Positions 1 through 8,642 are shown, counted from the first letter of the stretch. The stretch is DNA of 64,000 bases from JAJYKN01 sp035516155 (GCA_035516155.1 DATJAP010000016.1:93041-157040), one strand, 5' to 3'. Numbers and translations are program-made. Notes: generated by a model from the sequence alone, not told the origin.

Positions 1-241
1 TCGCGATCTGGTTCATAAAATTGTCTCCGTTCTGTTTTCCGTTCCACTGGAGCACGACGGTCTTTCCTTCGAGATTGGCGGGATGGGGATTGACCTTCAT
101 CGGTTCAATGTTGACGACACCCTCGGGGTTAATCAGTGTCATCTCTTTGGCTACCTCCTGAGAAAATGCAATGGCAGGCAAAGCAAACAGGGTAGCCGAA
201 AGTAAAATTTTTTTAAAGCCTCCGCACGTTTTTCTTTTCAT
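1..241 (-). CDS. Secreted protein, 5' part only; weak resemblance to UGSC family
   Basis: Only the first 80 codons are in the window; the gene continues past the left edge. The ATG at 241 is preceded by a strong ribosome site (AAAGGAGG, 9 bases upstream). The N-terminus is a Sec-type signal peptide: basic MKRK, a hydrophobic run LLSATLFALPAIAF, and a likely cleavage site near residues 25-28, so the product is probably periplasmic. The mature start contains a segment VVLQWNGKQNGD that recalls the opening of UGSC-family (thioredoxin-like, sometimes seleno-) proteins, where a 'KPNGD'-like stretch precedes the active site. The catalytic region is outside the window, so the family is a guess; the gene call itself is secure. 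Confidence 0.7.
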   Translation of the reverse strand, partial: MKRKTCGGFKKILLSATLFALPAIAFSQEVAKEMTLINPEGVVNIEPMKVNPHPANLEGKTVVLQWNGKQNGDNFMNQIA

Positions 242-618
242 GGTAACATCCCTCCTTTGTTGTGCCATCACTTTTCAACAGGGTATCCGGCCTTTATCCA
301 TCCCCTAATGGATGGATCAAACAGAACCTTTATGTTGAATCTATCTCTGTTAACTGCGCTGCCAGGTCGGAACTGTCAGACTCGCCGGGGCCGCAGTTGC
401 AATGGATGATTATCATCCTATCTCGAGGAATCTGTTTTGCGTCTCCTTGGGGTTAGTTTCAGAACCCACGGACCGTTATTATATAGTACAGTATCCACTT
501 TTTCCCCTCGGGGAACTACACCCCCTCGATCGCTTTGGCAAGCCGCTCGAACCAGCGCACTCGCGTCAAGTGGGCTTGGCCATCTTTCCCCTGTCGACTG
601 CGATCCAAGATCCAATCG

Positions 619-1594
619 TTATCGGTCGAGCACCAGCGGCGGCCGCCGGGTGAGCAGCTCCGAAGCCTCGTGCACCACTCGCTCGATCACGTCACATGCC
701 GAGGGAATGTCGTGAATGAGCCCTGGGCCTCTCCCGCAATCGCAGCAGCAATGTCGAAGTCACCTGCCTCGCGCGCCGCCGCATACTTCGCCGACTCTTC
801 GTCCAAGTGACGCATGAGTTCGATTTCACGCCCAAACCAGCGATCCGTTTGAGCGTTGCATAGGCACCGCCCGGTAAACGGGGCCGGCCACACGTTACGC
901 CGGGAGATATCGAACACGATGCTTCGCAACGTGTCGTCGCCCGTGGCTTCGCGAATGCGCTCCTTTGCTGCCTGAGCCCCGGCAGCCTCCCGCGAGGCAT
1001 AGAACCGTGTGCCCATGAGTATGCCTGAAGCGCCTAGCATGAGCGCAGCCGCCAGCCCACGTCCATCGGCGATCCCGCCCGCAGCCGCGATTGGTATGCT
1101 TGTCCCGATCGCGTCAACGACTTCCGGCACCAGCGAGATTAGCCCGCGTGATGCTCCGTGTCCGCCTGCTTCGGTGCCCTGCACGACTAGAATGTCCGCG
1201 CCGACTGCGACAGCCTCCTTTGCAAGAGCGACCGACTGGATCTGACATATAAGGATCGCGCCTGTACGCTTGATCCGATCCACGAATGGCTTTGGGTCGC
1301 CGAAGGAAAGCATGATCGCTACGGGTTTGCGTTCCAGCGCGAGGTCGAGAAGCATCTGTTGCTTCGCCATGCTCCAGGTAATGAAGCCTACGCCGAAGAG
1401 CGCGTGAGACTGTTCGAGCAAATCGAGTTCCCGGGAGAGCCACTGTTCATCGCCGTACCCGCCCCCCAGAATGCCAAATCCGCCGGCGGCGCTCACCGCC
1501 GCCGTTAGACGCGCATCGGCTACTCGATCCATTAGCGCGAGCAGGACCGGTGGTCGATGCCAAGCAGTTGTGTAATCGATGTGGTGATCGACAT
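619..1594 (-). pseudogene. Nitronate monooxygenase (2-nitropropane dioxygenase type), two frameshifts
   Basis: FMN-dependent nitronate monooxygenase, which oxidises nitronates to carbonyl compounds and nitrite. The main open frame (about 687-1532) carries VSAAGGFGILGGGYG, the catalytic-His motif GTEAGGHGA and the FMN-phosphate loop AAGGIADGRGL. Reading the other frames restores both ends. The N-terminus starts at ATG 1594 (MSITTSITQLLGIDH) and joins the body if one base is added near 1546-1552. The C-terminus (LIHDIPSACDVIERVV..., stop at 619) joins if one base is added near 716-723. With both repairs a normal full-length protein of about 325 residues appears. Either the gene is a recent pseudogene or two G/C-run bases were missed in sequencing. 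The region is clearly richer in GC than the DNA on either side, which suggests transfer. Confidence 0.85.
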
Positions 1595-2244
1595 TCAGGC
1601 CCCCGTTGGCTAATGCGGCGCCAACAACACAAGGTATTTGTTTCTCATAGCGCCCTCATTTAAACAAAGCGCATTTTATTGTTTTTGTAGAAGTAACTTT
1701 ACAGACTATTTATCACTGCAGGGTCAGACACATCGTCACCAACCAGTAAGTTGAATGCTGGTAAAAATATAAATCTTGAAAAAGAGAGTTTTTAAAATGA
1801 AAGGTTTTACTTCTCGGCTTTTAAAAAAATTATATCATGTTTTCGATCTTTATGTGAGCCGAGGTTCTGATTTGAGCGGCGTGTTTTTTAGGGTTGCTGC
1901 AAAAAAAACAAAAAAAGCGCTGTGTCATAATAAGACATGCAGAACGTCGGGTGAAAGGGAATGTCGAGCTATGCGGACATTGCCGGATCAACAATTCTGG
2001 TTGTAACTTACAATTTCACGAAGACTCAACTGTTGCGAACTTCAGGAAGGTACGTGTTGATAATGACGCTAGCATGACACGCATATTTCGTTATATATGG
2101 GTCTAGAAATTCGCACTCTTTTCGATTGCCGCTTGCGCAGGTTTGTAGTTGAAGTTCGCAGTAACTGCCAGAAGCGAGTCTTGCGAAGAGGAAGCTATTT
2201 ATTTAAAGTTGAAAATTATTATTATCATGTAGTGCTCGGCGATA
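1595..2244. other. AT-rich intergenic stretch
   Basis: No convincing gene. Short plus-strand open frames (for example 1776-2006) have no good ribosome site, no recognisable motif and A-run-rich composition. No clear terminator, tRNA or repeat array was seen. It separates the GC-rich nitronate monooxygenase remnant from the next small gene. Confidence 0.5.
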
Positions 2245-2616
2245 TTATTCGTCTTCCATGATGAACTTAAGGTCAAAATTCATCTTTCTGATGAGTTGCT
2301 TCGCCAGATGAATGTCTTCATCGTCGACAGCACTGATATCGAGCTCGTACATATCCTTATCGTTTTCTATCAGAACCCTGCCCTTTTCCCACTTGATTGT
2401 TTTCAACAGGATACGGTCATCCTCCGCGGATACACCTTCAAGCGAAACATCGACGCCACGCTCATGTTCAAGAAGAAAAGGCTCATACTTCGGCGAGCGT
2501 AACAGAATGAGGCTTTTGACGAAAATCGGGTTTTCGTGCCTAATTGCGAATGATACAATCATATCTACGCCATCATCTTCGGTATTTATAAACTTAACCT
2601 TTCCAGTTCTTTTCAT
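2245..2616 (-). CDS. Hypothetical acidic protein, 123 aa
   Basis: I do not recognise the family. The reading frame extends 20 codons further upstream, but I chose the internal ATG at 2616 (MKRTGKVKFIN) because it has a plausible ribosome site (GAGAAGG, 6 bases before). The product is soluble, with no signal peptide or membrane segment. It alternates short beta-like stretches (VDMIVSFAIR, DRILLKTIKW, GRVLIEND) with a charged, aspartate/glutamate-rich C-terminus ending MEDE. Its composition and its position upstream of a toxin-antitoxin pair fit an accessory region. No function can be assigned. Confidence 0.55.
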   Translation of the reverse strand: MKRTGKVKFINTEDDGVDMIVSFAIRHENPIFVKSLILLRSPKYEPFLLEHERGVDVSLEGVSAEDDRILLKTIKWEKGRVLIENDKDMYELDISAVDDEDIHLAKQLIRKMNFDLKFIMEDE

Positions 2617-2629
2617 GATCGCCTTCTCT

Positions 2630-2848
2630 TTACGCAAACCAATGCTCGACTCGATGGAATAAAAGGGCCTTTTCAAGAGATCCCTGACTACGAAATGTTA
2701 TCGGAAAGATTACCTTCGTTACGAGGACAGCCCCACCGATCTGCACAATGCCTCCGATGATATCTAAAAGGGTTGACTGAAGATAACGCTGCAGCGGGCA
2801 GAACGCCCCTGATTTGAACTCCTGAGAGCCTATATGATATATATCCAT
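2630..2848 (-). CDS. Possible small membrane protein, 72 aa
   Basis: A short frame with an ATG at 2848 preceded by GGAG at 5 bases. Residues about 28-52 form a hydrophobic stretch (LLDIIGGIVQIGGAVLVTKVI), so a one-span membrane protein is possible. No homology is recognised and the C-terminal third looks random. It lies just upstream of the 123-aa gene on the same strand and could be its translational partner or a chance frame. Confidence 0.25.
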   Translation of the reverse strand: MDIYHIGSQEFKSGAFCPLQRYLQSTLLDIIGGIVQIGGAVLVTKVIFPITFRSQGSLEKALLFHRVEHWFA

Positions 2849-2892
2849 TGATTCTCCATAGACTCAATTCCCTGTTACATATTCTAGTGCTG

Positions 2893-3249
2893 TCAGAATT
2901 TAATCCCTAGAGTTGCCGCTGCCTTGTTCAATTTTTTGTCAAAAGTCCAAACGGGGACGCCAGTCATAATGGCTGATGCTAGGAGATGAATATCAACATA
3001 TCCCAATCCTTTACCCATCAGCCGATGAGTCTCGATAAACAGCATCACTTCTTCGTGATCAGCAAGTTGAGCTGAAGGAAGCGTAACAAGTAGTGACAGA
3101 ATTTGCAACCTGTTCCTGAGGTTGCCGCAAGCCAATTCGCCTACAATGAACGGATGGCAAATTACTTGTCCTTCATTCAACGACGATTCGAGCCCAATAG
3201 TCCCGGTTCTGAAGTGTTCGACCCATACTGAGGTATCAACAAGCATCAT
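2893..3249 (-). CDS. vapC: VapC-type PIN-domain toxin
   Basis: A complete 118-aa PIN-domain ribonuclease, the toxin of a type II toxin-antitoxin pair; VapC proteins cleave RNA, often initiator tRNA or the sarcin-ricin loop of 23S rRNA. All four acidic metal-binding positions are visible: D5 in LVDTSVW, E38 in VGELACG, D86 in GYVDIHLL and D104 in TFDKKL. The length is normal for the family. It begins 3 bases after the antitoxin stop codon, so the two are translationally coupled. An ATG-ATG pair at the start leaves the first residue ambiguous by one codon. The active site is intact, so the toxin is probably functional. Confidence 0.9.
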   Translation of the reverse strand: MMLVDTSVWVEHFRTGTIGLESSLNEGQVICHPFIVGELACGNLRNRLQILSLLVTLPSAQLADHEEVMLFIETHRLMGKGLGYVDIHLLASAIMTGVPVWTFDKKLNKAAATLGIKF

Positions 3250-3252
3250 TTT

Positions 3253-3450
3253 TTATCTGCCTGCCTCTCTCCGCCGCGGTATCATCTTTAGTCCTTTTTC
3301 CGACCCGCCTAGACGCGCGAGCCGTTTGGCGCTCTCGATCGCTATCAGTGACTCGAGTCCGCGCCGGACGAGAGACGTTTTTTCCTTAATCCCAGTCAAC
3401 TTCGCCGCCTTATTGAGCAGTTCGTCCTCTATATTTAATGTTGTTCGCAT
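3253..3450 (-). CDS. vapB: VapB-type antitoxin
   Basis: A 65-aa antitoxin that should bind the VapC next door and repress the shared promoter. The N-terminus (MRTTLNIEDELLNKA) is the ribbon-helix-helix DNA-binding part seen in VapB/DUF2191-type antitoxins, followed by TGIKEKTSLVRRGLESLI and a basic tail that would wrap the toxin. The frame is open 41 codons further upstream, but the ATG at 3450 is chosen because GAGGAG lies directly before it and the upstream extension is AT-rich promoter DNA. The first gene of a two-gene operon. Confidence 0.85.
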   Translation of the reverse strand: MRTTLNIEDELLNKAAKLTGIKEKTSLVRRGLESLIAIESAKRLARLGGSEKGLKMIPRRREAGR

Positions 3451-3492
3451 AGAAGCTCCTCTCATTATAGGATATGTTAATTTATATGTATT

Positions 3493-3521
3493 AGTATGCA
3501 TTAATTGTATACCGCTGTCAA
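3493..3521 (-). promoter_or_regulatory. vapBC promoter with overlapping imperfect palindrome
   Basis: On the minus strand, TTGACA (3516-3521) is followed after 17 bases by CATACT (3493-3498), about 45 bases before the vapB start. The -10 region lies within an imperfect palindrome (TGCATAC-TAATACA), a reasonable place for VapB autorepression. Promoter match is seen; operator function is inference. Confidence 0.6.
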
Positions 3522-3968
3522 GAGGTTTTACGCATAGACATGGCTGGTTTGCCTTGACAAAAAGCTCCTTCATGCGGAGAATTTCATCGCTTCGGGATTA
3601 ATAATTTCGGAAGGAAATATTAAGTGTTAAGGGGAGGGCAACTGCAAATATTCCATGATAGCACAGGTACAATTTCAATAATCATGAGCTTCAATATTTC
3701 AATCAGAAATCCGCACTAATTTCGGTTGTGAGATGTGCAAATTTGGGAGTTGTACGTGATAAATCTAAACTGTAACGAATTTATCGGTTACAGGGTGAAC
3801 ATCGCGAATTATTAACTTAGTGCACATCACATATTTCATCCTGAAGCATTCAATATCAAAACTATCTCTATCGAATCGAGGTATCAGTCGTCATTATGAA
3901 GTAGCGCATCAACAAGCTTGAGAACTACAGAATGTTGAAGTTTTGCTGAGCGTCTCACATGAATGGAA
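3522..3968. other. Intergenic DNA, nothing recognised
   Basis: AT-rich sequence between the vapBC promoter and the tRNA-Asn terminator. A 7-bp inverted repeat (CTGTAAC/GTTACAG, about 3770-3795) is the only structure noticed. No gene call is supported. Confidence 0.4.
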
Positions 3969-4002
3969 AAGGCCTGATCTTTTATCAATAAGATCAGGCC
4001 TT
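3969..4002 (-). terminator. Rho-independent terminator after tRNA-Asn
   Basis: Perfect 12-bp stem (AAGGCCTGATCT with its complement) around a 10-base loop, followed on the minus strand by a TTTT run, starting 7 bases after the tRNA CCA end. Confidence 0.8.
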
Positions 4003-4009
4003 ATATCGC

Positions 4010-4085
4010 TGGCTCCCGGAGCAGGACTCGAACCTGCGACAGGGTGGTTAACAGCCACCAGCTCTACCGACTGAGCTATCCGGGA
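4010..4085 (-). tRNA. tRNA-Asn (GTT)
   Basis: 76 nt with encoded CCA. Acceptor TCCCGGA pairs with TCCGGGA; anticodon stem GGTGG/CCACC encloses loop CTGTTAA with anticodon GTT; T-arm carries GTTCGAGTCC. Followed by its own terminator. Confidence 0.95.
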
Positions 4086-4217
4086 ATTATTGGTTTGTTC
4101 TTTGGTTTTACATGGAACGATGAAATCAGGCTGGTATAAATACCATATATAACCCGGTATGTCAATGGGTTATTTTGTTTTTAGTCCCTTCCCCTTTTAT
4201 TCACGGACCCTGAAAAA

Positions 4218-4811
4218 TTAACCTTCTTGGCCCTTTTTCAACTGCATGATGACCAGTTTTGCAATCGCTTTGAGCGTATCGAACACACCCGCACCCTCGC
4301 TTGCTACGGCCTCGAAATCGGGAACATTTCTCGGATTCAACGCTTTGCGCATTTCTTCGGTTGGCACGACATTCGGAAGGTCCCGTTTGTTGTACTGAAT
4401 GATCAAGGGCACCGTGTCCATGTTGTATCCCTGTTCGGCGAGGTTTAGACGAAGATTCTCGATGCTCTCGATATTGGCTTCCATGCGCTCGATCTGCGAA
4501 TCAGCGACGAAGACAATGCCATCAACGCCCTTGAGTATGAGTTTGCGGCTCGCATCGTAGAAAACCTGGCCTGGAACGGTGTAAAGGTGAAACCGGGTCT
4601 TAAATCCGCGGATTTCACCGAGCGCCAGCGGCAGGAAATCAAAAAACAGGGTGCGCTCAGTTTCCGTCGCAAGAGAGATCATCTTGCCCTTGCTGTCGGG
4701 GTTGGTTTTTTTATAAATCCACTGTAGGTTAGTCGTCTTGCCACAGAGGCCGGGCCCGTAGAAGACGATCTTGCAGTTTATCTCTCGCGACGAATAATTG
4801 ATAAAGGACAT
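4218..4811 (-). CDS. mglA: MglA-like Ras-type GTPase
   Basis: A 197-aa small GTPase of the MglA group, which in Myxococcus sets cell polarity and in other bacteria acts in motility or unknown switches. The P-loop GPGLCGKTTN is at about residues 19-28. The switch II motif is TVPGQ, the form typical of MglA in place of DxxGQ. The guanine-specificity motif is NKRD. There is no signal peptide or lipid motif, so it is cytosolic. The roadblock gene lies 50 bp upstream on the same strand; roadblock proteins of the MglB type act as GTPase-activating partners, so the two should work as a pair. Length is normal for the family. Confidence 0.9.
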   Translation of the reverse strand: MSFINYSSREINCKIVFYGPGLCGKTTNLQWIYKKTNPDSKGKMISLATETERTLFFDFLPLALGEIRGFKTRFHLYTVPGQVFYDASRKLILKGVDGIVFVADSQIERMEANIESIENLRLNLAEQGYNMDTVPLIIQYNKRDLPNVVPTEEMRKALNPRNVPDFEAVASEGAGVFDTLKAIAKLVIMQLKKGQEG

Positions 4812-4861
4812 GGGATCGTAATCTCTCTCCTTGCGCTTATGGGGGAATACTCCAGGCCGGC

Positions 4862-5356
4862 TTAACCAAAGAGCTTATCGATGTCTTCGTCGGTAATCTC
4901 GGCAAAGGGAGATTCGCTGCCTTTGCCCGGACCTTTTTCCGTTTCCACTTTTTGCAGGAGTTGGTTGAATATGTTGCCGAGGACTTCGGCGCTCTTTTTC
5001 ACGCGGAGTCGAACGAGTCCCAAAGAAGAGCGCTGATCGAAAATGACAACGAGGATAACGCGCTGACCAATAATAGAAATATGGATATTATCCCGCGCAC
5101 CCTCGTGGAAGAGGATGGAAAATTCCTTCTCACCCAGAAGCTTGGCCATGCCGCCGGTCGCTGCGATGTTGCCGGCCGTCAGCGACGCCAGCGACGTCGT
5201 ATCAAGGTTATCCGTCTCACCGGTCGCTGCGATGAGCTGGCCGTTTTTGTCTACAAGAAAGACCACCTTTGCGTTCGCCTGCTGAAGAAGACGCTGGAGT
5301 TCTCCGTCTATGTGTTTAAACTCTTCTTCATACATCACTAAATCGGAACCCAGCAT
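4862..5356 (-). CDS. Roadblock/LC7-domain protein (MglB-like)
   Basis: A 164-aa protein whose first 120 residues are a Roadblock/LC7 domain: helix EFKHIDGELQRLLQQ, strands AKVVFLVDKNGQLIAATG, helix TTSLASLTAGNIAATGGMAKLLG, then the strand pair FSILFHEG and IHISIIGQRVILVVIFD. The C-terminus (about 130-164) is charged and disordered-looking, ending DIDKLFG. The start at 5356 has GAGGAG 8 bases upstream. Together with the downstream MglA-like GTPase it forms a two-gene polarity/GTPase module; the roadblock partner probably stimulates GTP hydrolysis, by analogy with MglB. What it controls here is unknown. Confidence 0.85.
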   Translation of the reverse strand: MLGSDLVMYEEEFKHIDGELQRLLQQANAKVVFLVDKNGQLIAATGETDNLDTTSLASLTAGNIAATGGMAKLLGEKEFSILFHEGARDNIHISIIGQRVILVVIFDQRSSLGLVRLRVKKSAEVLGNIFNQLLQKVETEKGPGKGSESPFAEITDEDIDKLFG

Positions 5357-5465
5357 GTCTGTCTCTCCTCATTCAAACAGTTCCGCCCACTACAAAATGC
5401 TCAGTTGACGTTATTAAACCATATTAATCGTGAGAATTCAAGCTTTTTTTGGCTCTTCCTCCATG

Positions 5466-5500
5466 TAAAAATAGCCGAGGGTGTATCTCCCCCGGCTATT
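5466..5500 (-). terminator. Terminator of the por operon
   Basis: Stem AATAGCCG/CGGCTATT with an inner GGG/CCC and one mismatch, followed on the minus strand by TTTTT. It lies 27 bases after the porB stop codon. Confidence 0.75.
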
Positions 5501-5526
5501 CTTGATCGGTATCACTGTTGTGAAAA

Positions 5527-6480
5527 TCAGCTCTTGGACATCTCCTGAAGCTTTTTCAGACTCTCCCAGTCTTCGTCCACGAGCTTCTGGAACCGCTCCA
5601 GCAGCGCCTCATTGCCCGGCGCAAAGAGGTGCTTGAACCGTCCCTGCGGCTTGAGCCATTCCGCAATTGGTTTCTTTTTTTCCTTCGGATCATAGTTGAT
5701 GGTCCACTTGCCGCCCTGGACTTCATAGAGCGGCCAGTAGCACGTGTCGACCGCGAGCCGGGAAAGAAGAATCGAATCGTTGGTCTGAGACCTCCACCCG
5801 CGGTTGCAGGGAGCGACAACGCCCATATAGGCAGGCCCATTTGTTGCCAACGCTTTTTTCACTTTCATCATGAGGTCCTTCCAGTTATGCGGCGATGCCT
5901 GGGCGGCATAAGCCACATTATGGGCGGCCATGATGCGCGTGAGGTCTTTGCGGCGCTGTGTCTTTCCCTGAATTTTAGAGCCCACGGGCTGGGTGGTTGT
6001 GTCCGCGCCGAGGGGCGTGGCGCTCGAACGCTGGATACCGGTGTTCATGTAGGCGCCGTTGTCGTAACAAATGTACAGGAGCTGGTGACCCCTCTCCATT
6101 GCGCCAGAAAGCGCCTGGAAACCGATATCATAGGTGCCGCCGTCGCCACCGAATGCAATGAATTTGATGTCCTTGCTGATTTTGCCTTTTTTCCGGAGCA
6201 CACGATACATCGTTTCTATCCCGGAGGCCGTGGCAGCGGCGTTTTCAAATGCGCTGTGCATCCAGGGCACTTGCCAAGCCGTGTAGGGGAACAGGCAGGT
6301 CGACACCTCGAGGCAACCCGTGGCATTCGCAATCACCACCGGTTCGTCTATGGCCAGGAGAACCTGGCGCACAACCGTCGGGGCGCCGCACCCGGAACAC
6401 ATCCGGTGTCCGCCGGTGAGCTGATTCGGCTTGTGTGACAGCGATTTAAGAGTCAGGGGTTTTTCCTGTGTTGTGCTCAT
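5527..6480 (-). CDS. porB: 2-oxoacid (pyruvate):ferredoxin oxidoreductase, beta subunit
   Basis: 317 aa. The beta subunit binds thiamine diphosphate and a 4Fe-4S cluster and decarboxylates the 2-oxoacid with release of acyl-CoA and reduced ferredoxin. Visible features are the cluster cysteines in HRMCSGCGAP, the ThDP/Mg motif GGDGGTYDIGFQALSGA and the following YDNGAYMNTGIQ. The frame opens 8 codons earlier, but the ATG at 6480 is preceded by AAGGAG at 6 bases. It is last in the operon porG-porD-porA-porB and is followed by a terminator. Substrate choice (pyruvate rather than 2-oxoglutarate or branched 2-oxoacids) is inferred from overall resemblance and is not certain. Confidence 0.9.
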   Translation of the reverse strand: MSTTQEKPLTLKSLSHKPNQLTGGHRMCSGCGAPTVVRQVLLAIDEPVVIANATGCLEVSTCLFPYTAWQVPWMHSAFENAAATASGIETMYRVLRKKGKISKDIKFIAFGGDGGTYDIGFQALSGAMERGHQLLYICYDNGAYMNTGIQRSSATPLGADTTTQPVGSKIQGKTQRRKDLTRIMAAHNVAYAAQASPHNWKDLMMKVKKALATNGPAYMGVVAPCNRGWRSQTNDSILLSRLAVDTCYWPLYEVQGGKWTINYDPKEKKKPIAEWLKPQGRFKHLFAPGNEALLERFQKLVDEDWESLKKLQEMSKS

Positions 6481-6569
6481 TCTCTTCTCCTTGGATATAA
6501 CCACAAAGCAGCTGAGGGAATCAACGCTCGACTCTCCTCGTCCTCTGCGTCATTTGCGGTTGACTTTTA

Positions 6570-7757
6570 TTAATTCCTAACTGAAATGTACTCTTTCATT
6601 ATCCTGACCTTGCCGGTCTTGGCGACTTGCGCGGTCTCCTCGATCACCTCGTCCACATCGAGGGGCATGAGGTCCCTGCCGCCGAGGCCGTAGATTTTGT
6701 TGAATATGACTGGTCCCCGCTGGGAAGATACTGCCGAAGCGATTTCCATGAACAGCGGGCCATAGCCGCCGTAGGAGTCCGCACGGTCCATGATGCAGAC
6801 GGCCCGCGCGTTCTTGAGCGCGACGCCTATTTCGTCATAGGGGAAGGGCCGGAAAAGCCGGGGTTTCAGCAGGCCGGCCTTCACCCCCTGATCACGATAC
6901 CGGTCGACTTCATCCTTAATGGTACCGGCGGCGGAGTTCAGCGCCACAAGTACAATCTCGGCATCCTCAATCCGGTACGATTCGAACAGGTTATATTTCC
7001 TGCCCGTCATCCTGGCGAATTCCTCGGACACCTCTTTTACGACCCGCTTCGCATGGAGCATGGCTTCGTGCTGGGCGCGCTTGTGCTCCATGTAATAGTC
7101 CGGCAGCACGAGCGCTCCGATGCTCTTCGGGTTGTCGATGTCGAGCAACGGATTGATGGCGATGTATTCGCCCACAAACTTTTTCACGTCTTCATCGGTC
7201 ATGAACTGCATGCTCTCGATAGAGTGGCTGATGATGAATCCGTCCATGTTGACCGCGATCGGCAGCCGCACGTCCCTGTGCTCCGCGATCCGGTAGGCCA
7301 TGATCGTGTTGTCGTATGCTTCCTGGGCGTTTTCCGAGAAGAGTTGGATCCAGCCGCAGTCACGCATGCCCATGCCGTCTGAGTGATCGCCGTGGATGTT
7401 GAGGGGGGCGGATAGCGCCCTGTTGACGAGCGCCATCAAAATCGGCAGGCGGTACCCTGACGCGATGTGGAGCATCTCCCACATGAGGGCCAGACCCTGT
7501 GCACTCGTCGCCGTTGCAACGCGGCCGCCCGCGGCAGATGCACCGATGCAGGCGCTCATGGCGCTGTGTTCGCTCTCCACGAGGATCGTCTCAGTGTCCA
7601 CCTTGCCGTTCGAAACGAAGGTGGTAAACGACTCCATGATTCCTGTTGACGGCGTGATAGGATAGGCGGGCATCACATCGGGGTTTAACTGGCGGAGCGC
7701 TTCGGCAACAGCCTGGTTGCCGGTTACCGCCACGGTTTTTGTTGTCGCTCCAGCCAT
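6570..7757 (-). CDS. porA: 2-oxoacid (pyruvate):ferredoxin oxidoreductase, alpha subunit
   Basis: 395 aa, containing the pyrimidine-binding domain of the thiamine enzyme: GNQAVAEALRQL, AYPITPSTGIMES, ESEHSAMSACIGASAAGGR and TATSAQGLALMWE, then the domain II region ending IYGLGGRDLMP. In the complex it builds the active site together with PorB. The start at 7757 (MAGATTKTVAV) is set by a GAGGAGGG ribosome site that lies inside the last codons of porD. The open frame 24 codons further up is not used. Spacing to porD is one base, so the two are coupled. The 89-bp gap to porB holds sequence resembling common intergenic filler. Confidence 0.9.
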   Translation of the reverse strand: MAGATTKTVAVTGNQAVAEALRQLNPDVMPAYPITPSTGIMESFTTFVSNGKVDTETILVESEHSAMSACIGASAAGGRVATATSAQGLALMWEMLHIASGYRLPILMALVNRALSAPLNIHGDHSDGMGMRDCGWIQLFSENAQEAYDNTIMAYRIAEHRDVRLPIAVNMDGFIISHSIESMQFMTDEDVKKFVGEYIAINPLLDIDNPKSIGALVLPDYYMEHKRAQHEAMLHAKRVVKEVSEEFARMTGRKYNLFESYRIEDAEIVLVALNSAAGTIKDEVDRYRDQGVKAGLLKPRLFRPFPYDEIGVALKNARAVCIMDRADSYGGYGPLFMEIASAVSSQRGPVIFNKIYGLGGRDLMPLDVDEVIEETAQVAKTGKVRIMKEYISVRN

Positions 7758-7758
7758 G

Positions 7759-8052
7759 TTATTTGCCCTCCTCTTCCATGACAATGGCCTTGTTGCCCTT
7801 TTTGCCCGGACATTCCATGGCGCACACACCGCAGCCTTTACAGTGGCCGTAGTCGAAACCGGTCATCTTTTCATCTTTTACCGTCACGGCGGAATCGGGG
7901 CAGTAAATCCAGCAGAACAGGCACTGAATGCAGTTCTCTTCAACCCACCTCGGCTTAAACGAGCGCCACGAACCCGTTTCATATTCATTCGCGTTGCCGG
8001 CCTTCAGGACCGTTCCGGCATGGGGCAGCTCTTTCCAGTTCATCTGTTTCAT
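7759..8052 (-). CDS. porD: Pyruvate:ferredoxin oxidoreductase, delta (ferredoxin) subunit
   Basis: 97-aa two-cluster ferredoxin subunit that carries electrons from the thiamine/cluster site of PorB to the external ferredoxin. Two classic 4Fe-4S motifs are visible: CIQCLFCWIYCPDSA and CKGCGVCAMECPGKKG. The N-terminal part (WKELPHAGTVLKAGNANEYETGSWR) is the typical PorD lead-in. Its start overlaps the porG stop by four bases (ATGA-type), and porA begins one base after its stop, so G-D-A are translated as one coupled unit. Confidence 0.92.
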   Translation of the reverse strand: MKQMNWKELPHAGTVLKAGNANEYETGSWRSFKPRWVEENCIQCLFCWIYCPDSAVTVKDEKMTGFDYGHCKGCGVCAMECPGKKGNKAIVMEEEGK

Positions 8053-8624
8053 CCTTGCTTTACCTCCTCGTATCCGCGTTTCACCGCGGCGAGATTTCCA
8101 TCGATGATCTTCTGGGCAAACTTCTTTCCAAAGCTCCCTTTCACGTCATCGAGCAGCACATCCATAGCCACAATGCCCGTAGCCCTGTTTACCGCGCCGA
8201 GCATGGGGGCGTTCGGCATGGGACGGCCAATCTGCTCGATCGCGATTTTGGTCGCATCGATCGTGAAAACTTTCTGGGAGGGTTTCGCTTTCAGTTTCAC
8301 CCGGACTTCATTCGGGTCCTTGCTGGTATTGATGACAAAAACGGCATCGTCTTTCGCACCTTCCGCAACGTTGATCGCGTCAAGGAGCGATGCATCCACC
8401 ACCGCGACCACACCCGGGTTCAGCACGGGGCAGTGCATTCTAAGTGTCTTTTCGCTGATGCGGTTGTAAGCGCGGAGCGGCGCGCCGGCGCGTTCCGGCC
8501 CGTATTCCGGGAACGCCTGAACTTGGCGGCCGCCGGAAAGACAGGCGTCTGCGAGCAGCTTGGCCGCAGTGACGGTCCCCTGTCCGCCTCTCCCGTGCCA
8601 CCTGATCTCAATCATATCTGCCAT
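8049..8624 (-). CDS. porG: Pyruvate:ferredoxin oxidoreductase, gamma subunit
   Basis: 191 aa. The gamma domain begins IEIRWHGRGGQGTVTAAKLLA, the hallmark of the family, with EYGPERAGAPLRAYNRIS a little further on; it binds CoA-side contacts and holds the complex together. The frame is open further upstream, but that extension is low-complexity filler; the ATG at 8624 has GCAGGAGG 8-10 bases before it. First gene of the porGDAB operon, 94 bp after recR on the same strand, which matches an arrangement I recall from Geobacter-like genomes (recR followed by por). Confidence 0.9.
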   Translation of the reverse strand: MADMIEIRWHGRGGQGTVTAAKLLADACLSGGRQVQAFPEYGPERAGAPLRAYNRISEKTLRMHCPVLNPGVVAVVDASLLDAINVAEGAKDDAVFVINTSKDPNEVRVKLKAKPSQKVFTIDATKIAIEQIGRPMPNAPMLGAVNRATGIVAMDVLLDDVKGSFGKKFAQKIIDGNLAAVKRGYEEVKQG

Positions 8625-8642
8625 GGATTTGTCCTCCTGCTC

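Noticed and set aside
1776..2106. Small plus-strand frames in the AT-rich spacer
   Set aside because: No ribosome site, no recognisable motif, and poly-A driven lysine content.
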